This document shows positions 17,194 to 25,852 of a stretch of 64,000 bases of DNA, piece by piece (the first letter of the stretch is position 1; every line of letters starts with the position of its first letter). Made by a program: the position numbers and the translations under genes. The stretch covers positions 2,691,067 to 2,755,066 of the forward strand of contig CP060294.1 of NCBI GenBank assembly GCA_014302835.1, in the 5' to 3' direction. Under the pieces are notes generated by a model, which had not been told where the DNA came from, ran no database searches, and saw only the letters and a list, made by a program, of their open reading frames with translations. Source of the stretch: Pedobacter sp. PAMC26386 (GTDB lineage: Bacteria > Bacteroidota > Bacteroidia > Sphingobacteriales > Sphingobacteriaceae).

Positions 17194-18342
17194 TTATTTT
17201 GCAAGCCTGATACCACTAAACATCCAGCGCATATCAGGGTGAAAGAAGTTTCTGTAAGTATTTCTGCTGTGATTTAAAGGAGTAGCGATCGATGCACCAC
17301 GCAGAACTTTTTGATTAACCATAAATTTGCCATTATACTCTCCCAATGCACCCGCAGCTTTAGAAAACCCCGGATAAGGTAGGTAAGCACTCTCTGTCCA
17401 TTCCCATAACTTGCCCCATTCAAACAACGAAGAGGCAACTTCCCACTCAAACTCTGTGGGTAAACGCATTCCTTTCCACTGGGCATAGGCAGACGCTTCA
17501 TAATAACTGATATTAGAAACAGGAGCAGCCATTTTTAAGGTTTCAAGACCAGATAAGCTGTACCTATACCAAATCCCCTCTATTTCATACCAGTATAAAG
17601 GTGCCTTTATATCCTTTTCCTTTAACCAGTCCCAGCCCTGTGCGTGCCACAAACTAAAATCATGGTACCCTCCTGCTTCAATAAATTCTAGATATTCGGC
17701 GTTGCTGACTAACCGGGTAGAAATACTAAAATTCTGTGTATACACCTTATGCCTGCCTAATTCATTATCAAAATGAAAAGAGTCTCCCTGATAACCAACC
17801 TCCTTCACCCCTTCTTTGAAATCAACCCAGCCCGGCTCAGCCAGGATCAGTCCCTTCTCTATATTATTTGCTGCATAAGGAGGAAAAAGCGGATTATGCC
17901 CCAATATATACTTGATATCATACCACAATAATTCCTGATGCTGCTGTTCATGATTTAAGCCCAGGATCAGTAACTCTTCTACTTCCTTACTCACCCCACA
18001 TAACAAGAATTTCTCCATTGCCTCATCTATATAAGCACGGTAATGGAAAATATCATCTACTGTTGGCCGGCTCAGATTACCCCTGTCCGTACGGATTACC
18101 CTTGCGCCTATACTTTCATAGTAACTATTAAAAACATAGTTATAATCCGCATTAAACAACTGATAAGCAACAGCATGAGGTATCAGAATAAAAGTTTCAA
18201 AAAACCAGGTAGTATGTCCCAGATGCCATTTCGGCGGACTCACTTCTACCGTAGGCTGTACCACGTAGTCTTCTTTTTGCAGTTTATCGCATATCTCTAC
18301 GCTATACGACCTCACTGCGGAGTATTGCTCCCAAAGTGACAT
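17194..18342 (-). CDS. egtB: Hercynine sulfoxide synthase EgtB
   Basis: 382 residues with a DinB-like helical domain (about 1-150) and a formylglycine-generating-enzyme-like domain (about 165-382). The non-heme iron ligands are visible in KWHLGHTTWFFETF and in NHEQQHQELLWYD (HxxxH). C-terminal signatures include LPTEFEWEVA, LWEWTESAYLPYPGF, VLRGAS and RWMFSGIRLAK. EgtB joins hercynine to a cysteine-containing thiol using O2. It is somewhat shorter than mycobacterial EgtB (about 430). No egtA (gamma-glutamyl-cysteine ligase) or egtC is seen in the window, so cysteine may be the direct thiol donor (inference). The stop of the fused transporter gene is 1 bp upstream. Confidence 0.93.
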   Translation of the reverse strand: MSLWEQYSAVRSYSVEICDKLQKEDYVVQPTVEVSPPKWHLGHTTWFFETFILIPHAVAYQLFNADYNYVFNSYYESIGARVIRTDRGNLSRPTVDDIFHYRAYIDEAMEKFLLCGVSKEVEELLILGLNHEQQHQELLWYDIKYILGHNPLFPPYAANNIEKGLILAEPGWVDFKEGVKEVGYQGDSFHFDNELGRHKVYTQNFSISTRLVSNAEYLEFIEAGGYHDFSLWHAQGWDWLKEKDIKAPLYWYEIEGIWYRYSLSGLETLKMAAPVSNISYYEASAYAQWKGMRLPTEFEWEVASSLFEWGKLWEWTESAYLPYPGFSKAAGALGEYNGKFMVNQKVLRGASIATPLNHSRNTYRNFFHPDMRWMFSGIRLAK

Positions 18343-18343
18343 A

Positions 18344-19912
18344 TTAATTTTGGTTTATATGATTGGTTAAGTCTGTTATTGTTTTAATCTGCAAACTTTG
18401 TGCCTGTTCTCTTCTCATCATCAAAGCATAGGCGTTATTAAACCCTATCGGTTTAAGCCACTTCATCTTAAACTGATGTTTAAATTCTTCACTGACATAA
18501 TGGTACACCCCATCTACATTTCCTGTCAGTTTCCTGATAGTTTTTGCGTCTGGTTTTAACAGCACTAAAAATCCAGTCCCTGTATATTCAGGATAAAAAT
18601 CTATCTGATTATTAGCCAGCGCATCAAAACATATTTTTGTGCCTCCCAACCCAGTTTTAGTCACTACATCTAAATCCGTATTCCCTCTGATCAATATTTT
18701 GTATAACTGAGCAAGAATATACTGTTCCCCAAATATTTTTGACCCGATCCTTATTGTTCCCTTACCCGCAACCCTGGCTGGCTTATATAAATGATGTGCT
18801 TTAGCGAAATCCAGCGCTACTTTCTCCGGACTTTCTTTTAGCTGATCTACTTTGTAATTCAGCGCAGTCATCGTAGAATCATCAATAAATCCCGATAACT
18901 GGTTTAAGACCCCTTCCAATTCAGGATGCTGATCAAGCACTTCCTCCCGGACTACAGGCGCTGCATAATATGGAGGAAAAATATGCTGATCGTCATTCAG
19001 AATAACTAAATCGTAAGCCTTCAATCTTCCATCTGTACTGTAACCACTAATGACGTCCAGCTTTTTCTCATAAGCCGCCTTATACATCACGGCATCACTG
19101 ATAACTACAGTTTCAATCCCTAGTTTATAAGTCTTCTTCAGTCCCAGATATCCATCCTCTCTACCCATAAATTCTGGCGTAAACCCGCCTAACATCTTAC
19201 CGCCAATCTGAGTAGGCAGTAAATAGAAAGAGCTTAAAGTGATGACCATAAAAGGGAGTACAAGATAAGCAATACGAATACTTTTCAGGTTAAGCTTTTG
19301 AACCAACGATAGCAGAAAATCAAGCAAAATAGCTAGTAAAGCTGCTGGAATAGCTCCCGCGAGGATCATATTAGAATTATTTAAAGCTATACCACCAAAT
19401 ATAAACTCACCTAAACCACCCGCAGCAATATAAGCCGCTAATGTCGCAACACCTACATTAATTACCGTAGCTGTACGGATACCGGCCATTAACACTGGAA
19501 ATGCCAAAGGTAATTCTACTTTCATCAGAATTTGCCACCTGCTCATTCCCATTCCTTTAGCCGCCTCAATCACTGCAGGATTTACTTCCGTAATCCCAGT
19601 ATACGTATTTCTAATAATAGGTAAAAGTGCGTATAGAAAAAGAGCTAGAATTGCAGGTTTCGGGCCGATGCCTAAAAAAGGGATGAGTACCCCGAGCAGG
19701 GCGATGCTTGGAATCGTTTGTAATATACCAGCGAAACCCAATACCAGGCCCGATAATTTTTGCTTTCTGGCAATCAGAATCCCTACGGGAACAGCAATTA
19801 GAATAGCAATGATCAATGAAATCATGGTCAAGCCTATATGCGCCCAGGTTTGACTCCAAAGCTTATCAGCCTGCTGGTCTACAAATTGCCAGAAACTTTG
19901 TGCCTGCTCCAT
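18344..19912 (-). CDS. Fused ABC permease and substrate-binding protein, OpuC/EgtU-like
   Basis: 522 residues. An N-terminal BPD-type permease (about 20-215, five or six membrane helices, with LQTIPSIALLGVLIPFLGIG and the EAA-type loop EAAKGMGMSRWQILMKVELP) is fused to a QAT-type binding domain (about 240-520; TYKLGIETVVISDAVMY, GTIRIGSKIFGEQYILAQLY, DFYPEYTGTGFLVLL). This fused layout is typical of osmoprotectant transporters and of the ergothioneine importer EgtU described in Gram-positives and Helicobacter. Position between the ATPase and egtB (1-bp gaps) points to ergothioneine rather than glycine betaine (inference). I leave the symbol empty because substrate cannot be read from sequence alone. 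Confidence 0.85.
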   Translation of the reverse strand: MEQAQSFWQFVDQQADKLWSQTWAHIGLTMISLIIAILIAVPVGILIARKQKLSGLVLGFAGILQTIPSIALLGVLIPFLGIGPKPAILALFLYALLPIIRNTYTGITEVNPAVIEAAKGMGMSRWQILMKVELPLAFPVLMAGIRTATVINVGVATLAAYIAAGGLGEFIFGGIALNNSNMILAGAIPAALLAILLDFLLSLVQKLNLKSIRIAYLVLPFMVITLSSFYLLPTQIGGKMLGGFTPEFMGREDGYLGLKKTYKLGIETVVISDAVMYKAAYEKKLDVISGYSTDGRLKAYDLVILNDDQHIFPPYYAAPVVREEVLDQHPELEGVLNQLSGFIDDSTMTALNYKVDQLKESPEKVALDFAKAHHLYKPARVAGKGTIRIGSKIFGEQYILAQLYKILIRGNTDLDVVTKTGLGGTKICFDALANNQIDFYPEYTGTGFLVLLKPDAKTIRKLTGNVDGVYHYVSEEFKHQFKMKWLKPIGFNNAYALMMRREQAQSLQIKTITDLTNHINQN

Positions 19913-19913
19913 A

Positions 19914-20810
19914 TTATTGTTTTTTATAAGCTGAAAAAGCGCTCATCAGACTTTCTATATTAATTGAATCCTCTGGCAGATGCGGGTTATCCACTTCCAG
20001 TAAAGCTTCCATTCGTTCCCAGACTGTAACATTCTTACCTGAATAACCCGGTAAAATTTCAGCCACCAGAACAGATTTCAATTCCAGCTGCAAACGCTGT
20101 TCTTTAAAGAAATCAGCCACAAAATCACTAGCAGGATGAAAAAGTAATTCTTCAGGGGTTCCTATTTGCCTAATTTCTCCTTTATCCATCAAACAGATCC
20201 TGTCACCCATTTCAAAGGCCTCCTGCACATCATGCGTCACCATAATGACCGTCTTTTTTACCAATTCATCCAACGCTTTAAACTCCTTACGAATGCTAAT
20301 CCTTGTCAGATTATCCAGCGCACCAAAAGGTTCATCCATCAATAAAACCGGTGGATTTACCATCAGTGACCTTGCCAGCCCAACCCGCTGCTGTTGTCCG
20401 CCACTCAGGGCTGCCGGATATTTTTCTGTCAACGCAGGATCAAGATTTAGTTTCTGGAAAAGCTCATCTACTCTTTTTCGGATATCAGCACCTTTCCATT
20501 TCAATAAACGCGGCACAATTGCAATATTTTCCGCTACTGTATAATGTGGGAAAAGACCATGATTTTGTAGCACATATCCAATTCCGCGTCTTAGTTCTTC
20601 AGGCTGACGTGTACGCACATCTACCCCATCCAGAAATACAGTTCCAGAATCGGGATCTATCAACCTGTTAATCATGCGTAGCGTAGTCGTTTTACCACAA
20701 CCACTTGTCCCTAATAAGATCAGATTTTCACCTTCTTTTACCTCAAAGCTGATATCATTCACTGCTACCGAAGCACCAAATTTCCTGATTAGATTTTCTG
20801 CTTTGATCAT
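19914..20810 (-). CDS. ABC transporter ATP-binding protein (partner of the fused permease)
   Basis: 298 residues with the full ABC core: Walker A GTSGCGKTT, Q-loop LQNHGLFPHYTV, signature LSGGQQQRVGLARSL, Walker B VLLMDEPFGALD and H-loop VTHDVQEA. The C-terminal 60 residues after the core are short and lack the full CBS pair seen in some OpuCA/ProV proteins. It begins immediately after the stop of the reductase gene (no gap) and its stop is 1 bp before the permease start, so the genes are almost certainly translationally coupled. It would energise import of ergothioneine or a betaine-like compound at the inner membrane. Confidence 0.9.
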   Translation of the reverse strand: MIKAENLIRKFGASVAVNDISFEVKEGENLILLGTSGCGKTTTLRMINRLIDPDSGTVFLDGVDVRTRQPEELRRGIGYVLQNHGLFPHYTVAENIAIVPRLLKWKGADIRKRVDELFQKLNLDPALTEKYPAALSGGQQQRVGLARSLMVNPPVLLMDEPFGALDNLTRISIRKEFKALDELVKKTVIMVTHDVQEAFEMGDRICLMDKGEIRQIGTPEELLFHPASDFVADFFKEQRLQLELKSVLVAEILPGYSGKNVTVWERMEALLEVDNPHLPEDSINIESLMSAFSAYKKQ

Positions 20811-22193
20811 TTAGGCGATTGACATAAATAAATTGTTGAGTGATTCTGCATATAAAGGATGAGCAAAAATTGCAATGCGGATTTCCTCATAAGTGATTTT
20901 ACCCATCATAGCCATTTGCAGCACAGACATAATTTCACCACCCTGTTCCCCTATAATCGTAGCTCCCAGAATCTGCTTGGTTTTCTTATCCACTACCGCT
21001 TTCATAAAACCTCTGATTTCTGCTGTCTCAATAGCTCTGGCTACATTTCTCATTGGAATCTTAGCCACCAAATAATCAACTCCCTCTTCTTTAGCCTGCG
21101 TTTCGGTAATCCCAATCCTTCCTAACTGCGGATCAGTAAACATGCAATAGGGTATCATACGGTCTTTAACACTCATTTTACTGTTTTCGAGAAGATTCTT
21201 AGTCACTACAATATAGTCATTATATGAAATATGAGTAAATGCAGGACCACCTTTTACATCACCCAACGCATACACCTGTGCTGCCTTAGTTTCCAGAAAT
21301 TCATTCACCTGGATAAATCCACGTGAATCACAGGTGATAGCTGTATTTTCCAAACCTAAAGCAGTAGTTTGGGGGCTTCTGCCCGATGCGATCAAAACAT
21401 GACTGCAAGTAAAAGTCGTCTTTTCGCCTTTCAAATCTATCGTAACCTTAATTTTATCATTAGCCAAAGTTTCAAACTTTACCACTTTGGTTTCAGTAAG
21501 TACCTTTATTCCATCCTCTTTAAAAATCCCGCTCATCACTTCGCAAACATCATCATCCTCTTTAGGCATTAATCTGGAAGATTGCTCCATAATCGTAACT
21601 TCAGCACCAAAACGTTTAAACATTTGTCCAAATTCAAGCCCGATATACCCACCTCCTACAACCAACAAATGTTCTGGGACCTCTTTAATCTCCAAAATTG
21701 AAGTAGAAGTGAGGTATTTGATCTCTTTTATTCCTTCTATCTCAGGAATCCGGGGACTAGCTCCTGCATTAATGAAAATATGTTTAGCCGTATAATTTTC
21801 AAAATTACCATCCTTTCCATTCACAACTACCGTATGATCATCCTGAAACTTAGCCTCTCCATAAACCAGGGTCAGATTCTTCGTCTTTTCAATTCCGGCA
21901 ATTGAACCCTCACGAAACTGAGAAACAATAGCCGATTTACGGGCCATAACTGCTTTAAAATTGACTTCGTAAGCTGGAATATCGATTCCCAGAGTTTTGC
22001 TATTCCCAGCCAGATAAGCCATCCGTGCAGAAGCTACCATAGCTTTAGTTGGTGTACAACCATCATTGATACAAGTACCGCCAACCCATCTTTTCTCTAT
22101 CAATACAGTTTTCCAGCCTGCATTAGCCAATTTCTTAGCAAGCGGCACACCTGCCTGACCTGCACCAATTACAATTGCGTCAAATACCTTCAT
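20811..22193 (-). CDS. FAD pyridine-nucleotide disulfide reductase (mercuric/glutathione reductase-like)
   Basis: 460 residues. FAD-binding GAGQAGVPLAKKL, redox-active pair C41/C46 in GGTCINDGCTPTK, NAD(P)-binding GGGYIGLEFGQMF, ALGDVKGGPAFTH, and the C-terminal dimerisation domain with FAHPLYAES. The C-terminal His-Pro is the active-site partner of the other subunit. It lacks an N-terminal HMA domain and C-terminal cysteine pair, so true mercuric reductase is unlikely. Such enzymes reduce disulfides or other small thiol oxidation products. Within this operon a role in recycling oxidised ergothioneine or the reaction intermediates is attractive but unproven. It is followed without gap by the ABC ATPase. 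Confidence 0.88.
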   Translation of the reverse strand: MKVFDAIVIGAGQAGVPLAKKLANAGWKTVLIEKRWVGGTCINDGCTPTKAMVASARMAYLAGNSKTLGIDIPAYEVNFKAVMARKSAIVSQFREGSIAGIEKTKNLTLVYGEAKFQDDHTVVVNGKDGNFENYTAKHIFINAGASPRIPEIEGIKEIKYLTSTSILEIKEVPEHLLVVGGGYIGLEFGQMFKRFGAEVTIMEQSSRLMPKEDDDVCEVMSGIFKEDGIKVLTETKVVKFETLANDKIKVTIDLKGEKTTFTCSHVLIASGRSPQTTALGLENTAITCDSRGFIQVNEFLETKAAQVYALGDVKGGPAFTHISYNDYIVVTKNLLENSKMSVKDRMIPYCMFTDPQLGRIGITETQAKEEGVDYLVAKIPMRNVARAIETAEIRGFMKAVVDKKTKQILGATIIGEQGGEIMSVLQMAMMGKITYEEIRIAIFAHPLYAESLNNLFMSIA

Positions 22194-22225
22194 TAGTCTG
22201 TTTTGCTTTAAATGGTATATTATCT

Positions 22226-22256
22226 ACTCAAAACCAATACCTACGTAGGTTTGAGT
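22226..22256. repeat. Inverted repeat between the PLP enzyme and the reductase
   Basis: ACTCAAAACC (22226) and GGTTTGAGT (22248-22256) flank a central palindrome ACCTACGTAGGT (22239-22250). In the 74-bp gap it may be an operator or a partial attenuator within the operon. Confidence 0.5.
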
Positions 22257-22267
22257 AAAGACAACAA

Positions 22268-23437
22268 TTAAAAATCCAAAATGGTGACAACTTTTTCTAA
22301 TTCTTCGGTAGTATTGAAATAATGCGGGGACAAACGGATAGCGCTATCTATGTTTTTCTTGGCAAAATCAAGCATTGCAGAACCTTTAAAGCTCATGGAG
22401 AAATAAACATGATGTACGCGCAGTTGCTCCGCAATTTCTTCCAGAGAATGATGGTCCATAGTAAAAGTAAGTATACTACTCACACAAGATCCCCGGTCCT
22501 GTAGATTTAAGCCCTTAATTTGTCTGAGCCGACTTCTGAATTGCTTCATTAGCTCTGCATTATATTGCTCAATATTAGCCATTCCAATAGTATTAGCATA
22601 ATGCAACGCCTCTTTAAGCCCTATCCTACCCGCTATTGAAGACTCCCAGTACTCAAACCTCTTTGCAGAAGGCTCCAGCTCATAATCATCGGCAGCCGTC
22701 CATTTAGCCCCCTGCATATCCATAAGTAACGGTGCTAACCCAGCTTCAAGCGCGCGATCAGACACATACAAAAATCCAGTCCCCCTGGGTCCGCGCAGAA
22801 ATTTCCGGCCGGTAGCTGTTAAAAAATCACAACCTATTTTTTTAGTATCGACAACCAATTGCCCTACCGACTGGCAGGCATCCAGTAAATACCACACCTC
22901 ATATTTCCTGCAAATTACTCCTACTGCTTCTACTGCCTGGACCAGTCCAGAACTAGTTGGAATATGTGTTATCGCGATTAATTTAGGCCGATATGCTTTA
23001 ACCATTTCTTCAAATGCCAAAAGATCAAGATCACCATCAGGCAGATTAACAGCCCTGACAATACGAATTCCTAGCCGCTTTCTTAAAGAAATAAAAGAGA
23101 TTTGATTGGAGACATAATCATCATCCGTAGTGAGAATAACATCCCCCGCTTTAAAGTCAATAGCCGAAAGTGCCTTTGCATAAGCATCAGTAGCACTGGT
23201 CTGAAAAGCCATATTCTTCGGCTTACAGTTCAATAATATGGCCGCTTCTTTATAGAACTCCTCTGTTTCTTGTAAATGAGCTGCAGCCAATGCATATCCA
23301 CCAACCTTAGCTTCCTCAGTCAGGTAATTCATCACTTTATCAAATACCGCGTCGGGCACCAGCGATGAACCTGCACTATTAAGAAAAATTTTACCTGTAC
23401 AACCTCTTGTATCGTTTCTAACTGCTTTTATATCCAT
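22268..23437 (-). CDS. Class V aminotransferase-fold PLP enzyme, EgtE-like C-S lyase candidate
   Basis: 389 residues. FLNSAGSSLVPDAVFDKVM at the N-terminus, the PLP-phosphate region FQTSATDAYAKAL, the Asp that contacts the pyridine nitrogen in YLLDACQSVGQL, and the Schiff-base lysine in LTATGRKFLRGPRGTGFLY place it in the class V (cysteine desulfurase/isopenicillin-N-epimerase-like) group. EgtE, the hercynylcysteine sulfoxide lyase of the ergothioneine pathway, belongs to this group. As the first gene upstream of the reductase-transporter-egtB-egtD run it is a good candidate for that lyase (inference). The gap to the next gene is 74 bp. The divergent gene at 23637 begins 199 bp away; no clear promoter was picked in between. 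Confidence 0.8.
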   Translation of the reverse strand: MDIKAVRNDTRGCTGKIFLNSAGSSLVPDAVFDKVMNYLTEEAKVGGYALAAAHLQETEEFYKEAAILLNCKPKNMAFQTSATDAYAKALSAIDFKAGDVILTTDDDYVSNQISFISLRKRLGIRIVRAVNLPDGDLDLLAFEEMVKAYRPKLIAITHIPTSSGLVQAVEAVGVICRKYEVWYLLDACQSVGQLVVDTKKIGCDFLTATGRKFLRGPRGTGFLYVSDRALEAGLAPLLMDMQGAKWTAADDYELEPSAKRFEYWESSIAGRIGLKEALHYANTIGMANIEQYNAELMKQFRSRLRQIKGLNLQDRGSCVSSILTFTMDHHSLEEIAEQLRVHHVYFSMSFKGSAMLDFAKKNIDSAIRLSPHYFNTTEELEKVVTILDF

Positions 23438-23636
23438 TTTTTAAGAAATTTATCCGTGCTGATTAATCTTTAATCCACTAGCCCAACAATAAAGATCATC
23501 TGTTTTTTCACTATTAATTATAACAAGCAAAAGATAATCAAAAAGCTCAAATCTGTTGTATATCATGACAAATTTTGACCTTAATCACACCTAATTCAGT
23601 CTTAATTGTTGTAATTGCAATTTAACAAAAAAGCTT

Positions 23637-24926
23637 ATGAGTCAACCCAAATATAGCAGCGCAGAAGATGCAGTAAAACATATTCAATCAGGCCAGCGCG
23701 TATTCCTGCATGGCAGTGCTGCAACCCCGGTACACCTAATCAAGGCCCTTCAACAGCGCCATGCAGAGCTTAAAAACGTAGAATTAGTCAGCATTACAAC
23801 CTTAGGAGACCTCGATTTTAACAATCCAGCATGGCGTGAGAGCTTCTTTTTCAATTCCTTATTTACCTCAGCCAATACCCGTTCAGTAGTAAATAGTGCC
23901 AATGGCGATTATGTCCCTGTCTTTTTAAGTCAGATCCCTAAGCTATTCAGAGAAGGCTTTTTGCCCATTGATGTAGCCATCGTACAGGTTTCCCCACCTG
24001 ATGTTCATGGTTATTGTTCTTTAGGAACCTCTGTAGACATAGCAAGAGCAGCAGTAGACACAGCAAAACACGTCATTGCGCAAGTTAACCCGAATATGCC
24101 CCGCACACATGGCGACGGTTATCTCCACAGCAGTAAAATAAATACCTTCGTGTGGCATGAATCTGTATTACCAGAAATTGATTATTCAGCTAAAGTAAGT
24201 GATGCGATGATTACAATCGGTCAGCACATCGCCTCTTTAGTAGAAGACGGCGCAACCCTGCAGTTAGGAATAGGAGGTATCCCAGACCAGGTATTAAAAA
24301 ATCTTGGCAACCATAAAAACCTTGGATTGCATACCGAAATGTTATCCGACGGAGTCATTCCCTTAATCCAGAATGGCGTCATCAACAACAGCATGAATAA
24401 GATTAACCGTGGTAAATCCATCACCTCATTTATGATAGGCACGCGCAAACTTTATGATTTCGTGAACGATAATCCCAGTATCAGAGTTATGGATATTTCT
24501 TATGCAAATGACACCAGTGTGATCCGTCAAAACCCAAAAGTCACTGCAATTAACTCTGCTATAGAACTGGATTTAACTGGTCAGATTTGTGCCGATTCGA
24601 TGGGGACTTTTCAGTATTCCGGTATCGGTGGACAGATGGATTTTATTCATGCCGCTTCACTATCTCCAGGAGGAAAACCAATCATAGCCCTACCCTCAAT
24701 TACCTCCAAAGGGATCTCCCGGATTGTACCATTTCTGAAAGAAGGAGCTGGTGTAGTAACCACTCGCGGACACGTGCACTGGGTGGTTACCGAGTATGGA
24801 AAAGTGAACCTTTTCGGAAAGAGTTTGAAACAGCGGGCCAGAGCATTAATTGAACTTTCACATCCCGATCATCGCGAGAATTTGGAAAGAAAATGCTTTG
24901 AAAGATTCGAAACTTCTTTCGAATAA
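23637..24926 (+). CDS. Acetyl-CoA hydrolase/transferase (4-hydroxybutyrate-type CoA-transferase)
   Basis: 429 residues, normal for the family. The N-terminal half has QRVFLHGSAATPVHLI; the CoA-binding and catalytic region shows LQLGIGGIPDQVL and the presumed catalytic glutamate in GLHTEMLSDGVI. The C-terminal half has GIGGQMDFIHAA and VVTEYGKVNLFGKSLKQRA. Enzymes of this family swap CoA between acetyl-CoA and a carboxylate such as 4-hydroxybutyrate, succinate or acetate, through a glutamyl-CoA intermediate. It is cytoplasmic and stands alone, divergent from the ergothioneine operon. The donor/acceptor pair cannot be told from sequence. Confidence 0.9.
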   Translation: MSQPKYSSAEDAVKHIQSGQRVFLHGSAATPVHLIKALQQRHAELKNVELVSITTLGDLDFNNPAWRESFFFNSLFTSANTRSVVNSANGDYVPVFLSQIPKLFREGFLPIDVAIVQVSPPDVHGYCSLGTSVDIARAAVDTAKHVIAQVNPNMPRTHGDGYLHSSKINTFVWHESVLPEIDYSAKVSDAMITIGQHIASLVEDGATLQLGIGGIPDQVLKNLGNHKNLGLHTEMLSDGVIPLIQNGVINNSMNKINRGKSITSFMIGTRKLYDFVNDNPSIRVMDISYANDTSVIRQNPKVTAINSAIELDLTGQICADSMGTFQYSGIGGQMDFIHAASLSPGGKPIIALPSITSKGISRIVPFLKEGAGVVTTRGHVHWVVTEYGKVNLFGKSLKQRARALIELSHPDHRENLERKCFERFETSFE

Positions 24927-24999
24927 CAAAATAGCAAAACGTATAATACATTAATATTCAATAATAAACACAATTTAACTAAGCTAAAGATTAACACAA

Positions 25000-25037
25000 A
25001 AAATTCACCTCTGGATTAGCTGATCCGATCCAGAGGT
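25000..25037 (-). terminator. Terminator overlapping the end of the AraC/HMA gene
   Basis: ACCTCTGGAT (25007-25016) pairs with ATCCAGAGGT (25028-25037); on the minus strand T6 follows. The upstream arm codes for the last residues of the regulator. Confidence 0.8.
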
Positions 25038-25582
25038 TTACGATCGCCACTTGGCTGTGCCTTGTATTTACTAGGCGTAACACCTGTAACAGCCTTGAAT
25101 TGTGTAGACAAATGTGCACTGCTACTGTACCCCATCTGGTAAGCAATTTCATTTAAATTTAGCTCACCATACTCTAGTAATTCCTTTACCCTTGTCACCT
25201 TCTGCTGGATGATATATTTCTCAATAGTGACCCCCTCCACATCGGAGAACAACCGGCTCAGGTAAACATATTCCTTATTCAATTTCTCCGCAATCACACT
25301 CATCATGCTCTGCTTAAGTTCAAACAAATTTGAATAATGAACCAGCTCAATAACCTGGGTTTTCACCTGTTCAACCAACTGGTCTTTATCCTTATCGATC
25401 AGTTCAAAACCCAGCACCTGGAATACCGATGAAATGTCCTGTAATTTTGCCAGGTCAGGTTCTGGCGAAACCGTAACTTTCCCTAAAGAGATTTCCTCTA
25501 CAGCAAGGCCAAGATTTTCCAGTTGCTGTCTCACAATAAGGATACACCGGTCACAGACCATATTTTTAATGTGCAGCTGCAT
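25016..25582 (-). CDS. AraC-type regulator with an N-terminal HMA metal-binding domain
   Basis: 188 residues. Residues 1-70 look like a heavy-metal-associated fold (beta-alpha-beta) with the metal-binding CxxC as C10/C13 in MVCDRC. A linker helix follows, then two helix-turn-helix motifs of the AraC type (LSRLFSDVEGVTIEKYI and LNEIAYQMGYSSSAHLSTQFKAVTG). It starts 1 bp after the stop of the small copper chaperone gene and is the last gene of the copA operon. It probably senses copper or a related metal directly and controls efflux. AraC proteins with such an HMA sensor are unlike the usual CueR or CopY copper regulators. DNA target unknown. Confidence 0.85.
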   Translation of the reverse strand: MQLHIKNMVCDRCILIVRQQLENLGLAVEEISLGKVTVSPEPDLAKLQDISSVFQVLGFELIDKDKDQLVEQVKTQVIELVHYSNLFELKQSMMSVIAEKLNKEYVYLSRLFSDVEGVTIEKYIIQQKVTRVKELLEYGELNLNEIAYQMGYSSSAHLSTQFKAVTGVTPSKYKAQPSGDRKPLDRIS

Positions 25583-25583
25583 A

Positions 25584-25796
25584 TCAGATTAATTCAGCTT
25601 GAAAGCCAGCCTTCTTTATAGTCTCTACCACTTCATCTTTCAGATTTCCAGCATCACCTGTTACCGTCAAAACCTTATCAGCTACATCAGTATCAACGTT
25701 CCATTGTTCAAGACCAGTCATTGCATTTAAATGCGGGGTCACAGTAGCTATACATCCGCCACATTTAATATTCGTTTTAAATTTTAGAGTTTTCAT
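25584..25796 (-). CDS. Heavy-metal-associated copper chaperone (CopZ-like)
   Basis: 70 residues forming one HMA domain. The metal site is C12/C15 in IKCGGCIATV; the fold closes with LKDEVVETIKKAGFQAELI. Such proteins bind Cu(I) in the cytoplasm and hand it to the P-type ATPase. The site reads CGGC, without the Met of the classical MTCxxC motif, which is common in Bacteroidota members. It lies between copA (56 bp upstream) and the AraC/HMA regulator. The length is typical. Confidence 0.9.
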   Translation of the reverse strand: MKTLKFKTNIKCGGCIATVTPHLNAMTGLEQWNVDTDVADKVLTVTGDAGNLKDEVVETIKKAGFQAELI

Positions 25797-25852
25797 ATTT
25801 TCTATTTTAAGAGCCCTTTATATTATAAAAAGCTACTGTGTTTGTTATAAAA

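Noticed and set aside
20811..22193. Mercuric reductase with copper/mercury resistance
   Set aside because: No HMA domain or C-terminal cysteines, and the neighbours are ergothioneine genes, not mer genes.
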